The notes under the pieces are model-generated. The model worked only from the letters and a program-made list of their open reading frames with translations, ran no database searches and had not been told where the DNA came from. 64,000 nucleotides of DNA from Virgibacillus aidingensis (lineage in GTDB: Bacteria > Bacillota > Bacilli > Bacillales > Amphibacillaceae), in the NCBI RefSeq assembly GCF_010994035.1, contig NZ_WIXN01000019.1, forward strand, positions 1 to 64,000, given 5' to 3'. This document shows, piece after piece, positions 18,638 to 27,365 of this stretch (its first letter is position 1; each line of letters starts with the position of its first letter). The translations under genes and the position numbers were made by a program.

Positions 18638-19207
18638 ATGAGCAAAGGTAAAAAAATAGTAAAATTCATAAGCAGTTTGGTTACATCAATACTAATGGTA
18701 GTATTACTGGTTACCCTGTTTATGGTTGTCATTACTAAGGCATCCGGAAATGAAGCTAATCTATTTGGTTATCAGATTAAAACAGTGTTATCCGGCTCCA
18801 TGGAACCAAGCTTTAAGACGGGTTCCATCATAGCGATTGAGACGGGCGGAGACATGACCCGGTTTCAGGAAGGCGATGTCATCACCTTTCAAACGGAAGA
18901 AGAAATAATTGTGACACACAGAGTGATCGAGGTGAATGAGGAAGGGCAGCAATACATTACAAAAGGGGATGCAAATGACGGAGCAGATATGAATCCAGTG
19001 CTTTCGGAAAATATCCTCGGGGAATATACCGGCTTTACTATTCCTTATGTCGGATATGTAATGAACTTTGCAAATACGAGAGAAGGGGCAGCACTTCTTC
19101 TTATTGTACCAGGAGTCTTCTTCATCGGTTATTCCGTGATCACGATTGGGCGCACACTAAGACATGTAAAGAAATTGGTGGATAAAGAAGAAGTAAAAGC
19201 AGATTAA
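18638..19207 (+). CDS. sipW: SipW-type signal peptidase I
   Basis: Membrane signal peptidase of 189 residues of the ER/archaeal subtype. The catalytic Ser is in VLSGSMEPSFKTGSII (about residue 53) and, as in that subtype, a His replaces the Lys general base (IVTHRVIEV, about residue 90). GDANDGADMNPV is the conserved box E region. One N-terminal and one C-terminal membrane segment are evident. In Bacillus SipW processes TapA and TasA; its place between the two candidate substrates is diagnostic. Confidence 0.93.
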   Translation: MSKGKKIVKFISSLVTSILMVVLLVTLFMVVITKASGNEANLFGYQIKTVLSGSMEPSFKTGSIIAIETGGDMTRFQEGDVITFQTEEEIIVTHRVIEVNEEGQQYITKGDANDGADMNPVLSENILGEYTGFTIPYVGYVMNFANTREGAALLLIVPGVFFIGYSVITIGRTLRHVKKLVDKEEVKAD

Positions 19208-19250
19208 GATATTTAAAAAAATATAAAATAATAGAAGAGGGGAATTTCAA

Positions 19251-19838
19251 ATGAACATTAAAAAACAATTAGGTATGGGGATTATGTCAGCAGCTTTGGG
19301 AATTTCATTAATTGGCGGAGGAACGTTTGCCTATTTCAGTGATTCAGAAACGACAGAGAACACTTTTGCGGCAGGTACATTGGATCTGTCAGTGGATCCG
19401 ACGACAATTATTGATGTTGATAACATCAAGCCGGGAGATTCCATGGTTCGTACCTTCGAATTGCAAAATAATGGCTCTCTTGATATTGACCGGGTATTTC
19501 TGGACACCTCTTATACTGTAGATGATGCAGAAGGAAATAACACGGAGGATTTCGGAGAGCATATTGAAGTGGAATTCTTGTATAATGTGGACAAGCTGGA
19601 TGAAGTGATATATGAAACCACACTGGCTGAGTTACAGGATATGAATCCTGAAGTAGTTGGCGAAAGCATTTTTGGACCAATTCTTGGTGAAGATGGATTG
19701 CCAAGCGGTGATATCGATGACTTAGTTGTTCAGTTTAACTTCGTTGACAATGGCGAAGACCAAAACGAATTCCAGGGAGATGCACTTAACCTGGAGTGGA
19801 CATTTACAGCAACACAAACAGATGGTGAAGATCTGTAA
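19251..19838 (+). CDS. TasA/CalY-family biofilm fibre protein
   Basis: Exported protein of 195 residues of the camelysin/TasA family. The N-terminus has the SipW-type signal: MNIKKQLGMGIM, a short hydrophobic core and GGGTFAYFSDSETTENTFAAGTLDL. The family core follows with NIKPGDSMVRTFELQNNGSLDIDRVFL and a closing LNLEWTFTATQ. In Bacillus TasA assembles into extracellular fibres and CalY is its homologue. AGAGGGGAA precedes the ATG, and a clear terminator closes the nagZ-tapA-sipW-tasA transcript. Confidence 0.88.
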   Translation: MNIKKQLGMGIMSAALGISLIGGGTFAYFSDSETTENTFAAGTLDLSVDPTTIIDVDNIKPGDSMVRTFELQNNGSLDIDRVFLDTSYTVDDAEGNNTEDFGEHIEVEFLYNVDKLDEVIYETTLAELQDMNPEVVGESIFGPILGEDGLPSGDIDDLVVQFNFVDNGEDQNEFQGDALNLEWTFTATQTDGEDL

Positions 19839-19860
19839 GTTTAAAGAAAACAGCATGAAA

Positions 19861-19896
19861 AAGGGAATACCGGTAATCGCAGGTATTCCCTTTTTT
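19861..19896 (+). terminator. Terminator after tasA-like gene
   Basis: AAGGGAATACC at 19861-19871 pairs perfectly with GGTATTCCCTT, followed by TTTT. Strong intrinsic terminator separating the tasA-like gene from namZ. Confidence 0.9.
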
Positions 19897-19973
19897 ACTA
19901 CTGTAAACTTAAGACATCCACGAATTTACATGAATAGAAAGAACACTATTCTATCAAGGTGGAGGTAAGAGAC

Positions 19974-21473
19974 ATGAAAAAAACGTTTATTGCTGTTTTT
20001 TCCTTATTGCTGGTTTTAGGATCACTGGCAATTGGGGCAATGGCTGGGCAGGAAGCAGCAGAAGATGAATCTGCCAATGACTTAAAGCTTGGTGTTGAAG
20101 TATTGCTTGATGAACAAATGGATTTATTGGACGGGAAACGCGTTGGATTAATTACAAATCCTACAGGTGTGGATCAGGAGCTGAACCATATTGTTGATGT
20201 GCTTCATAATGACCCTGAAGTGGAATTAACAGCATTATATGGACCGGAACATGGTGTTCGCGGAGATGCCCAGGCTGGTGATTATGTAGAATTTTATATT
20301 GATGAAATTACTGGACTCCCAGTATACAGTCTGTATGGAGAAACCCGAAAGCCGACCCCGGACATGCTGGAAGATGTGGATATTTTATTATTTGATATTC
20401 AGGATGTAGGTGCCCGTTTCTATACGTATATTTATACGATGGCCTATGCAATGGAAGCTGCACAAGAAAATGATCTGGAGTTTGTTGTTTTGGATCGTCC
20501 TAATCCAATAAGCGGCTACGATGTGGAAGGACCGGTGCTTGATCCGGAGTATGCTTCCTTTGTTGGAAATTATCCGATTCCATTGCGTCATGCAATGACA
20601 GTGGGTGAGCTCGCCCTATTCTTTAATGAAGAATTTGATATTCACGCAGATGTAACGGTAGTGGAAATGACCGGCTGGGAAAGAGGCATGTATTATGATG
20701 ATACGGACTTGGAGTTTGTTTTGCCGTCGCCTAACATGCCTACACTAGATACGGCTTTGGTTTATCCCGGTGCTGCGTTAATTGAAGGCACGAATCTGTC
20801 TGAAGGAAGAGGTACAACGAAGCCATTCGAATTACTTGGTGCTCCTTTTGTAAATAGTACAGAATTTGCAGCAGCCATGAATGAACTTGATTTGCCTGGT
20901 GTTACTTTCAGAGCTGCTTCCTTTACACCGATGTTTTCCAAGCATAGCGGGAATCTGAGTCACGGTGTGCAAATCCATGTAACAGATAAAGAAGCATACA
21001 GTCCGGTGGAGACAGGACTCCATATTGTCAAAACACTGCACGATATGTATCCGGACGAGGTACAATTAACTTCATTTTTTGATAACCTGATTGGAAACGG
21101 CTGGATCCGTGAAGCAATTGAAAATGGTGAATCAGTGGAGTCCATGGTAGCCGAATGGCAGGATGATCTGAGGGAGTTCAAAGATCTGCGTCAGGATTAT
21201 CTGCTTTATAAAATTACCGTAGCCGAGGTTCAGGATATACTGGAGGAATTGGAAGCAAGCGGTGATGTAACCGAAGAGGCAATGCGCGCATTAAATATGC
21301 ATCTCACTGCAGTGGCTCAATTTGAAAATAGCGGAGAAGGCGAAAAAGTAGCGAGACATATGGAAGGTTTCATGCTTCTCCTGGATCAGCAATTTGATAA
21401 TGATCTTATAACACAGCAGGCTTATGAGCTTCTGAAGGCGGATGCTGAAGATCTATACAGACAGTGGAAATAA
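19974..21473 (+). CDS. namZ: Exo-beta-N-acetylmuramidase NamZ (DUF1343) with C-terminal FIMAH-like domain
   Basis: Secreted enzyme of 499 residues of the YbbC/DUF1343 family, characterised in Bacillus as an exo-lytic muramidase releasing MurNAc from non-reducing ends. The signal peptide ends near AIGAMAGQ. Family blocks: GKRVGLITNPTGVD, ALYGPEHGVRGDAQAGD, LLFDIQDVGARFYTYIYTMAYAM, VLDRPNPISG, PSPNMPTLDTALVYPGAALIEGTNLSEGRGT. After about residue 415 comes a helical tail with ALNMHLTAVAQFEN and KVARHMEGFMLLLDQQ, homologous to the NagZ tail. ATG at 19974 is preferred because GGAGG lies just upstream; the frame from 19959 would start inside that site. It supplies the MurNAc imported by the upstream system. 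Confidence 0.93.
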   Translation: MKKTFIAVFSLLLVLGSLAIGAMAGQEAAEDESANDLKLGVEVLLDEQMDLLDGKRVGLITNPTGVDQELNHIVDVLHNDPEVELTALYGPEHGVRGDAQAGDYVEFYIDEITGLPVYSLYGETRKPTPDMLEDVDILLFDIQDVGARFYTYIYTMAYAMEAAQENDLEFVVLDRPNPISGYDVEGPVLDPEYASFVGNYPIPLRHAMTVGELALFFNEEFDIHADVTVVEMTGWERGMYYDDTDLEFVLPSPNMPTLDTALVYPGAALIEGTNLSEGRGTTKPFELLGAPFVNSTEFAAAMNELDLPGVTFRAASFTPMFSKHSGNLSHGVQIHVTDKEAYSPVETGLHIVKTLHDMYPDEVQLTSFFDNLIGNGWIREAIENGESVESMVAEWQDDLREFKDLRQDYLLYKITVAEVQDILEELEASGDVTEEAMRALNMHLTAVAQFENSGEGEKVARHMEGFMLLLDQQFDNDLITQQAYELLKADAEDLYRQWK

Positions 21474-21480
21474 AAACACC

Positions 21481-21521
21481 AATCCCCTTTTGCCGAAGTG
21501 CAGGAGGGGATTCTATTTTTT
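21481..21521 (+). terminator. Terminator of namZ
   Basis: AATCCCCT at 21481-21488 pairs with AGGGGATT at 21505-21512, followed by CTATTTTTTAA. Confidence 0.75.
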
Positions 21522-21631
21522 AATTTGCATGTGGAAGTGTAAAAAGAGCATAGAGGATAGCGCTATACCCCATAAGAAATTTCCGGGAGAATAGTAATAA
21601 TGCACGAAATGCCAGAAAGCGGACAGTCCAG

Positions 21632-21656
21632 CATGATGGCATCATGAAATTATAAT
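21632..21656 (+). promoter_or_regulatory. Palindrome and -10 element before second tasA-like gene
   Basis: CATGATG-G-CATCATG at 21632-21646 is a perfect 7-bp-arm palindrome directly upstream of a TATAAT at 21651-21656. No good -35 is visible, so the palindrome covers the -35 region and may bind an activator or repressor. Confidence 0.4.
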
Positions 21657-21710
21657 TTGCACATTCCATTATGTTGATTAAGGAAATTTAACACAAAGGC
21701 GGGAGAAAAA

Positions 21711-22301
21711 ATGAGTATGAAAAAGAATATTGGCAGGAGTGTCGCAGCTGCTGTACTGGGGTTCATTTTAATTGGCGGGGGAACATTTGCTTATTTTAGT
21801 GATACAGAAGCATCACATAACGCTTTTGCAGCTGGCACACTGGATTTAAATGCAAACCCAACAGTTATTATTGATGTGGAAAATATAAAGCCGGGTGACT
21901 CTTTTTACCGTGATTTTCAATTGTCCAACGATGGTACACTGGATATTCAAAAAGTACTGCTGGAAACAGCCTACACGGTAACGGATGCGGGGAATAACAA
22001 TGACTCTGAAGATTTTGGAGACTATATCGAAGTGGAGTTTTTATATAACAACAGCAATTCGGATGAGGTTATTTACAGAACAACACTTGCAGATCTTGCA
22101 GATATGACGCCAGAAGCGATCGATCAGCATATTATGTATCCATGGTACGGTGAAAAAGGCCTTCCTGCAGGTTCCATGCATGATTTTATTGTGAAATTCA
22201 ATTTTGTTGATAACGGCGAGGATCAAAATATTTTTCAAGGTGATTCACTGCAGTTGGAATGGACATTCGAAGCAAGACAAACGGAAGGAGAAGCATTATA
22301 A
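21711..22301 (+). CDS. Second TasA/CalY-family protein
   Basis: A 196-residue paralogue of the protein at 19251: same SipW-type leader (GGGTFAYFSDTEASHNAFAAGTLDL), same NIKPGDSFYRDFQLSNDGTLDI core and LQLEWTFEARQ end. It differs in the central loop and lies outside the sipW cluster behind its own promoter region, suggesting separate regulation, perhaps as a minor fibre subunit as seen with paired TasA/CalY proteins in other Bacilli. It directly precedes the large phosphodiester glycosidase gene. Confidence 0.85.
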   Translation: MSMKKNIGRSVAAAVLGFILIGGGTFAYFSDTEASHNAFAAGTLDLNANPTVIIDVENIKPGDSFYRDFQLSNDGTLDIQKVLLETAYTVTDAGNNNDSEDFGDYIEVEFLYNNSNSDEVIYRTTLADLADMTPEAIDQHIMYPWYGEKGLPAGSMHDFIVKFNFVDNGEDQNIFQGDSLQLEWTFEARQTEGEAL

Positions 22302-22391
22302 AAGGTCCGGCTGCCATAAGGTGGAAGTGGCATGATTATTGGCACATCAGGTTAATCATTTTATAAAAATTGATTGAAAGGGATGACAAAT

Positions 22392-25300
22392 ATGCGGATG
22401 AGCCGGAAGTTGTTTGGTTTCATGCTGGTTTTTCTATTAATCTTTCAGGGGTTTGCACCGACAGTAATGGCAGGTAACACCGTTCATAGTTTACCTGTAG
22501 CTCTACCTGAAACCAATGCGATTCCTCAGTCATCAGAAGAAAAAGAACCGCGGATTCTTACAGACGAAGACCAAAGTGAAACACTTATAACAGATTTTCA
22601 AACAGAGCAGATTGGCAAAGGTGTTCAGCTTACTGCATTTGAAAGATTGGATGCCAGGGGATGGATTAATGGGGAAATGCTTGAAATAGATATTAGTAAC
22701 AGCAATATTTCAACAGAAGTTTTACAGTCAGGCGGAGTTGTGTCAGCATCGGCGCCTATTTCCGAGGCTACTAATAGGGAAGGTGCCATAGCAAGTGTAA
22801 ATGGAGATTTTTTTGATATTAATGGAACACAGGCATCAAGTGGTGTGGAAATTAAAAATAGAGAATTAATAAAAGGACCAAATAACGGCAGGGAATTGTC
22901 GGCCGGCATTACAACTGACGGTATTGGAAAATTGGCCGATGTTATGCTGGATGGTACGGTTTCATTCCATGATCAGGCACATTCACTTGCTGCATTAAAC
23001 CAAAGCAGTATTCCTGAAAATGGAATAGGCTTGTACAATTCATTGTGGGGACAGGCTTCCAGAAGCAGCGCTGTTTTTGGCTCGGATTCCGTTTATGAGG
23101 TAATCGTTGAAGACGGTGTGGTTGTAAAGGCGGGCAGTGAGATCAGCAGCGGAAAAATAGAGAAAGAAACACTGGTATTTATAGGCCGTGAAGCAGGGGC
23201 AGAAAAGCTGGAAACATTGCATATTGGTGATGCTGTATCCGTAGACTATGCACCAAACATCAGTGAAGAAGGTGAATTTGAATTCGCCATCGGCGGGAGT
23301 CCTGTATTAGTACAAGACGGGGAAGTGCAAAATGTGAATAATCAGGAGCTTGCCCCTAGAACTGCAGTGGGTTTTTCCCGGGATGGAAAAACGATGCATC
23401 TGGTGCTGGTGGATGGACGGCAATCTTCAAGCAGAGGGATGTCACTTTTTGAAATGGGTGAATTAATGAAAGAATTCGGTGCCCATCATGCATTAAATAT
23501 AGATGGCGGAGGTTCTTCCACTCTGACAGCACGAACTCCCGGTGAACAGCAGGCAGAGGTAAAGAACAATCCTTCTGATGGGGAAGAACGCCCTGTTTCA
23601 AACGGTATTGGTATTTTTACGGAGGGAGGTAACGGACTTTTGTCCGGTTTAAACGTATCCCCGGCCATGGAAGATGAAAATGCCTATCGTGTATTTCCGG
23701 GTTTAACCCGTAATTTTAATGCAAATGGTTTTGATGATGCCTATGATCCTGTTAACACCGGCCAGGTTCAATGGGAGGCATATCCGGGTGAATTTGGAAG
23801 TTTTAATAACGATGGTGTTTTCCTTGGATATACGCCAGGGTTAGCACTTGCCAAAGCTAAGGCTGGAGACTTTGAGGCAGAAAGCCGGATTCAGGTTTTA
23901 GACGAATTGCACAGGATTGAAGCAAGTAAATCAAGAATTAGTCTTGTTTTGGGAGAGACCGACAGTTTCTCTATTATAGGTTATGATGAAAATGGCTACA
24001 GGGCTCCAATAGAAATACCGGACGTGGAACTTGAATATGATGAGTCGGTGATTCATATTGAAGAGAACATGCATGGCAGTTTGACTGTTCTACCAAAACA
24101 AGACGAATCATCTACTATGATTTCAATAACTGTCTTAAATGAAACAATTCATCTCCCTGTAACGATAGGTTTTACCGGAGAAGTAGTTTCCGGGTTTGAG
24201 GATGACGCAGGATGGACTTTTACAGTGTATCCATCAGTTGTGGGGGGCTCCATGGAAGTTGTGGAAGGCAGGGAAGGAAATGGCATTCAATTAAACTATG
24301 ATTTTTCCACCACCACAGCTACCCGTGCCGCTTACCTTCAGGCCGCGCCCGATTTGGAATTGCCGGCCAATGCACAGAAAATCGGATTATGGGTTTATGG
24401 TGATGGAAATGGTGCCTGGCTGCGTGCCGTACTCAGGGACGTATCGAACACGCAATATGTATTGACGCTGGCAGATGAGGTAGATTGGACCGGCTGGAAG
24501 TATGTAGAAGCCGATATACCTGATGGAATTCAATCTCAGCTTCATTTGTGGCGGATCTATCCGGTGGAAACAGATCAGGAGAAGCAATATACCGGGCAGC
24601 TGATATTTGATGATTTGACAGTGGAAGTACCGCCAGTTGTAGAAATGCCGGAACAGATTAAGCCCGAGCCGGATACGCTTGTCCTTCAGAATGCTGAAAT
24701 TGATGAGGATAGATGGAAATTTGCTGTAATCTCGGATACCCAGTTCGTTGCTCAAAACCCTGACAGTGAAGTTATGCGCAGAACCCGCGAAAATCTGCGG
24801 CAGATTGCTGCACAGAATCCTGACTTTTTAGTCATCAATGGTGATTTTGTCGATACCGGATATCCCGAAGATTTTGAACTCGCCAAACAAGTACTTGAGG
24901 ATGAAATTGGTGATCGATTCCCGGTCTATTACGTTCCGGGCAACCATGAGATCATGGGCACGGGTAATTTAAATAACTTTAAGGAGGTATTTGGCGATAC
25001 CCGCCACACTTTTGTGCATAAAGGAACACAATTTATCATGCTTGATTCATCAGCGGGAAGCTACAGGACTTCTGATTTTGACCAGTTACTGGAGTTAAAA
25101 GAGTCTTTACAGCAAGCGGTAAGAAATCCGGAAGTGAGAAATGTGGCTGTCTTTTCCCATCACCCGACAAATGATCCGCTGACAACCGCCAACAGCCAGT
25201 TGGAGGACCGGAAAGAAGTGGAGCTTGTAGAAGAATGGCTTGCCGATTTCAGGATGAAGTCAGGAGGAAAAGGAGCGGTATTTATTTCTTCTCATGCTTC

Positions 25301-25805
25301 TATCTTTCATGTAAACCGTGTTGATAGTGTGCCATACATGGTTATGGGGTCTGCTGGAAAAGATCCATATGGAACACCCGATAATGGCGGATTTCTTGGC
25401 TGGGCGATGTTCGGTGTGGAAAAAGAATCCTCCCCATTAAGAGGAATTAAGCGTCCTGGTGAAACAGATTGGATTAAGGCTAAAGTAAATCCTTTGCTTG
25501 AAGAAATTACGCTGAAAACACCGGAATCACTTTCAGCAGGCGAATCAGCAGAAATCGAGGCAGTTGGAAGTCAGCCGGGAAATATAAATATACCGCTTCG
25601 ATATCCTGCTAGTGTCGTTTGGACAGGGAGCGAGAATGTATTCGTCGGTGACAGTGAAGAGGCTGCCGAAGCGATCGAAACGGGTAATCATGACGCCGTA
25701 TTTGATTATACAACTGGTACACTGACAGCTTTAAAGCAGGGTGAAATAACATTACATGTCAAATCTAATGATGTGGAAGCTGAGACGGAAATTACTATAC
25801 AGTAA
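22392..25805 (+). CDS. Secreted phosphodiester glycosidase / calcineurin-like phosphoesterase multidomain protein
   Basis: An exported protein of about 1137 residues, similar in architecture to Bacillus YvnB. After the signal peptide (ending TVMAGN) comes a NAGPA-type phosphodiester glycosidase domain (about 85-415) with ASVNGDFFDINGTQASSG, HHALNIDGGGSSTLTA and PVSNGIGIFTEGG. Ig-like and jelly-roll carbohydrate-binding-like regions follow (about 420-760; GWKYVEADIPDGIQSQLHLW). A metallophosphatase domain (about 775-1010) shows SDTQ in place of the usual D-x-H, then INGDFVDTG, VPGNHE, FSHHPTND and SSHASIFHV. A Big-type domain ends the protein. Teichoic-acid or sugar-phosphate linkages are plausible substrates (inference). 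ATG 22392 has AAAGGGATG upstream. Confidence 0.85.
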   Translation: MRMSRKLFGFMLVFLLIFQGFAPTVMAGNTVHSLPVALPETNAIPQSSEEKEPRILTDEDQSETLITDFQTEQIGKGVQLTAFERLDARGWINGEMLEIDISNSNISTEVLQSGGVVSASAPISEATNREGAIASVNGDFFDINGTQASSGVEIKNRELIKGPNNGRELSAGITTDGIGKLADVMLDGTVSFHDQAHSLAALNQSSIPENGIGLYNSLWGQASRSSAVFGSDSVYEVIVEDGVVVKAGSEISSGKIEKETLVFIGREAGAEKLETLHIGDAVSVDYAPNISEEGEFEFAIGGSPVLVQDGEVQNVNNQELAPRTAVGFSRDGKTMHLVLVDGRQSSSRGMSLFEMGELMKEFGAHHALNIDGGGSSTLTARTPGEQQAEVKNNPSDGEERPVSNGIGIFTEGGNGLLSGLNVSPAMEDENAYRVFPGLTRNFNANGFDDAYDPVNTGQVQWEAYPGEFGSFNNDGVFLGYTPGLALAKAKAGDFEAESRIQVLDELHRIEASKSRISLVLGETDSFSIIGYDENGYRAPIEIPDVELEYDESVIHIEENMHGSLTVLPKQDESSTMISITVLNETIHLPVTIGFTGEVVSGFEDDAGWTFTVYPSVVGGSMEVVEGREGNGIQLNYDFSTTTATRAAYLQAAPDLELPANAQKIGLWVYGDGNGAWLRAVLRDVSNTQYVLTLADEVDWTGWKYVEADIPDGIQSQLHLWRIYPVETDQEKQYTGQLIFDDLTVEVPPVVEMPEQIKPEPDTLVLQNAEIDEDRWKFAVISDTQFVAQNPDSEVMRRTRENLRQIAAQNPDFLVINGDFVDTGYPEDFELAKQVLEDEIGDRFPVYYVPGNHEIMGTGNLNNFKEVFGDTRHTFVHKGTQFIMLDSSAGSYRTSDFDQLLELKESLQQAVRNPEVRNVAVFSHHPTNDPLTTANSQLEDRKEVELVEEWLADFRMKSGGKGAVFISSHASIFHVNRVDSVPYMVMGSAGKDPYGTPDNGGFLGWAMFGVEKESSPLRGIKRPGETDWIKAKVNPLLEEITLKTPESLSAGESAEIEAVGSQPGNINIPLRYPASVVWTGSENVFVGDSEEAAEAIETGNHDAVFDYTTGTLTALKQGEITLHVKSNDVEAETEITIQ

Positions 25806-25914
25806 AAAACAATTTCCTGTTTTCCATATATACGGCAACAGGGAGCTATAAGATTTTAAGGGGATCCTCCCATACCGTTAATGGTTTATATTCATTGACC
25901 AAAAAATAAAAATT

Positions 25915-25957
25915 ACTCCCTCAAACACGGCAATATAATGTTTTGGGGGAGTTTTTT
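25915..25957 (+). terminator. Terminator after the glycosidase/phosphoesterase gene
   Basis: ACTCCCTCAAA at 25915-25925 pairs with TTTTGGGGGAGT at 25941-25952, followed by TTTTT. A weaker hairpin, CCTGTT...AACAGG, lies nearer the stop at 25817-25843. Confidence 0.75.
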
Positions 25958-26405
25958 GGTGGGAGGAAGTATGGACGATAACTGCTGTTTATTTATTTGG
26001 CAGGAAAAAAAGTATAAAACCTCCTTATCTGCATACGTTTACAACAGCAAACCATTATTGCTAATATGGATATAATTCCGTTTTGCAGGCCGGAATGCAT
26101 CATGACCTGTCATGTATTCATTGTTCTGGTGGTAATAATTCAATGGGAATGATAACGTATCCAGGCTGATGTATATTTTACCTGTTCATGTTTTGGGGAT
26201 ATGTTTAACGATACACCGTTTAGTTGTTTGGAATAAGATAATATTTTGGAAGTTCATCTGGTTTATAACCTGTGAATTACAGGAATACTACCACCAGCAG
26301 GAATGGGCATACCGATGCTTGCTACTGGATCGTAAAGGTCCTAAAGCCGGATGGCATGGATATGACCTGATTAACGGGGTAATATAGATAACTAGGAGGA
26401 TGAAA
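25958..26405 (+). other. Intergenic region before the ureohydrolase gene
   Basis: About 450 bp with no convincing gene or riboswitch. A 35-codon frame at 25971-26078 (MDDNCCLFIWQEKKYK...) has a decent GGGAGGAAG site but no recognisable content. The segment from 25998 is a diverged copy of one near 33309 (see findings). The frame at 26169-26387 looks non-coding. Confidence 0.35.
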
Positions 26406-27359
26406 ATGAGTCAGGATAGGATATACGGCAATACACCTTGTTTTTTAAGCGGGGAAAAGGTGAAAGTTTCGGATGATGCAATAATGAATAAAGATGTATT
26501 GGTATATGGTGTGCCATGGGAAGGCGCTGTAACATGGGGAGATTATACCGGCTGTGAGCTCGGTCCAAAAGTGATTAGATTAAACTCTGCAAGGTATTCA
26601 GGTTATCTGCCCGAATTGGATGATATGGATGTTTTTTCCCATTATTCCATTGGTGATTTGGGAGATGTGGATGTCGTCCCGGCAGATACGAATGAAACAA
26701 TGCGACGGATTGAAAGCTTTGCAGATAAGGTGTGGAATACGGGTAAGTTTCCGATCGCTCTCGGCGGAGATCACGGCATCACGTATCCGATTGTAAAAGC
26801 ATTAAGTGAGAAAGTTGATGGGCAGGTAGGTATTATACATTTGGATGCCCATTATGATAATGCCAAGGAATATGATGGGGAGATTTATGCCAGGAACACA
26901 CCGTTTCACCGGATTTATGAAAGTGAAAGTGTACGAAATGAAAGCATTGTCCATCTGGGTATTCACGGTCCGAGGAACCGCCCGGAAACAGGACAATTTG
27001 CGAAAGAGGCTGGTGCAAATACTGTCACCATCAGAGATATCCGAAAAGCAGAAAGTCTGGATGGAGTGGCCGAAAAGGTATATGACATGGCCAGCAAAGG
27101 AACAGAAGCTGTTTACCTGAGCATTTGCAGTGATGTGCTGGACTTTGCCTTTAATCCCGGAGGACCTGTCGATGGAAATGGGTTAACTTCCTACGAACTG
27201 CTTGAACTAATTTACGCATTTGCAAAAAAAGGCATACGCGGTATGGATTATGTGGAAGTATATCCGCAGCAGGACACCAATGACAATTCCTCCCATTTTG
27301 TTTCCTATGCTGCCCTGTATGCTTTAGCAGGGAACATTGTTCATGAACAAAAGAAATAA
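26406..27359 (+). CDS. Arginase/agmatinase/formimidoglutamase (ureohydrolase) family protein with altered metal motif
   Basis: A 317-residue ureohydrolase fold. Motifs present are GGDHGITYP (residues about 122-130, first metal His), IIHLDAHYDN (Asp-x-His-x-Asp) and, in the last metal-binding strand, YLSICSDVLDFAFNPGGP. In canonical enzymes that strand reads S-x-D-x-D-x-x-D-P; here the first Asp is Cys and the Pro is Phe. It is therefore a divergent subfamily whose substrate (a guanidino compound or an amidino/formimino analogue) cannot be assigned. ATG at 26406 lies 6 nt after AGGAGG; the ATG at 26400 overlaps it. It is monocistronic, with its own terminator. Confidence 0.82.
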   Translation: MSQDRIYGNTPCFLSGEKVKVSDDAIMNKDVLVYGVPWEGAVTWGDYTGCELGPKVIRLNSARYSGYLPELDDMDVFSHYSIGDLGDVDVVPADTNETMRRIESFADKVWNTGKFPIALGGDHGITYPIVKALSEKVDGQVGIIHLDAHYDNAKEYDGEIYARNTPFHRIYESESVRNESIVHLGIHGPRNRPETGQFAKEAGANTVTIRDIRKAESLDGVAEKVYDMASKGTEAVYLSICSDVLDFAFNPGGPVDGNGLTSYELLELIYAFAKKGIRGMDYVEVYPQQDTNDNSSHFVSYAALYALAGNIVHEQKK

Positions 27360-27365
27360 ATAAAG

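Noticed and set aside
26169-26387. 72-codon ORF before the ureohydrolase
   Set aside because: No ribosome site, unlikely residue composition (many Ile/Trp/Cys), no recognisable domain.
26100-26400. Possible guanidine-type riboswitch before the ureohydrolase
   Set aside because: Considered because of the guanidino-enzyme context, but I could not find the conserved ykkC core or another known riboswitch consensus.
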